DNA of 64,000 bases, taken from Advenella faeciporci (lineage in GTDB: Bacteria; Pseudomonadota; Gammaproteobacteria; Burkholderiales; Burkholderiaceae_B). Under the pieces are notes generated by a model. The model was not told the origin of the DNA. It saw only the letters and a program-made list of their open reading frames with translations, and did not search any database. The DNA lies in NCBI RefSeq assembly GCF_014652395.1, contig NZ_BMYS01000015.1, positions 23,039-87,038 of the forward strand, given 5' to 3'. A program made the translations under genes and the position numbers. This document shows, one piece after another, positions 63,888 through 64,000 of this stretch (position 1 is the first letter of the stretch; the number at the start of each line of letters is the position of its first letter).

Positions 63888-64000
63888 AAGTGACCCCCAA
63901 ATGTTGGACGGTTAAAAACTAGGCAGCTAAAACCTGAGTCCGGTATTGTACTGGACTCAGGCCATTTAATTTGAGCTTGATACGCTTGTGATTATAGTAG
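63886..64000 (-). mobile_element. IS3-family insertion sequence, one end only
   Basis: The terminal repeat starts TGAAGTGACCCCCAAATG at 63886, followed by TTGGACGG. Inside it lies the end of a transposase on the minus strand. The pattern, with GTTGGAC in the end repeat, suits the IS150 group of the IS3 family. The rest of the element, including the other end, is outside the window. Confidence 0.85.
63919..64000 (-). CDS. IS3-family transposase OrfB, C-terminal fragment in view
   Basis: Reading the minus strand from the window edge gives YYNHKRIKLKLNGLSPVQYR followed by TQVLAA and a stop at 63919-63921. YYNxxRIxxKLxGLSPxxYR is the C-terminal signature of IS3/IS150 OrfB integrases, whose DDE catalytic core would be further right, outside the window. 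Only about 27 residues are visible, so intactness is unknown. Confidence 0.88.
   Translation of the reverse strand, partial: YYNHKRIKLKLNGLSPVQYRTQVLAA

Overview
The window looks like a chromosomal segment of a Betaproteobacterium, order Burkholderiales and most likely family Alcaligenaceae. The evidence is the lpxC-dciA-M23 peptidase-secA order, the dusB-fis-purH-ruvC-ruvA cluster, class I PHA genes (phaC, phaB, a phasin), a Fur-type heme operon, and the aat-bpt N-end-rule pair. The base composition appears moderate rather than GC-rich. The genus is not resolved. Nearly all of it is ordinary, densely packed housekeeping DNA. The only mobile element seen is an IS3-type insertion entering at the right edge.

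Layout. 1-7.5 kb: the end of lpxC, a DciA-type gene, an M23 envelope peptidase, secA, then mgtE and suhB on the other strand. 7.6-12.7 kb: an MnmC-like protein, a GH31-like protein and a polysaccharide deacetylase. 12.8-15.7 kb: methionine ABC importer metNIQ and two identical tRNA-Lys genes. 15.8-18.5 kb: a SulP transporter and two YeeE/YedE-type half-transporters. 18.6-22.4 kb: an RraA-like protein, a GST, and phaCB. 22.6-28.7 kb: a Fur-box promoter and a heme uptake operon (receptor, hmuS, T, U, V). 28.8-32.6 kb: an AzlCD pair, thiO-thiS-thiG and a secreted unknown. 32.7-44 kb: recQ, then a long minus-strand run ubiH, dusB, fis, purH, ruvC, ruvA, dctP, dctQ, dctM, ruvB. 44-51 kb: a CtaG-type assembly factor, a YheT hydrolase, small genes, a second AzlCD pair, rhlE, a thioredoxin-like protein and a CinA-domain protein. 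51-63.8 kb: an IclR regulator, phasin, pyrD, bpt, aat, a Nudix protein, an entericidin-like lipoprotein, rssA, an MFS transporter, cardiolipin synthase, tRNA-Gly/Cys/Gly, a phasin-like gene and murB.

Four points stand out. (1) The MnmC-like protein keeps its FAD oxidoreductase half, but the methyltransferase half has lost the SAM-binding and active-site motifs. (2) The neighbouring GH31-like protein aligns along the catalytic barrel but lacks both catalytic aspartates, and it is coupled to a deacetylase; neither protein has an export signal. (3) A complete TRAP transporter (dctPQM) sits between ruvA and ruvB, and ruvB is preceded by an exact LexA-type box lying inside competing RNA hairpins. 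(4) The phasin promoter is bracketed by two TTGTGC-type inverted repeats that could be PHA-responsive operators.

Functional links: phaC, phaB, the phasin and the phasin-like gene belong to polyhydroxyalkanoate storage (phaA and phaR are not in the window). The heme operon is a self-contained outer-membrane-to-cytoplasm uptake and processing route. aat and bpt tag proteins with leucine for degradation. ruvA, B and C form the Holliday-junction resolvasome. All calls are from reading the sequence; no database search was possible.
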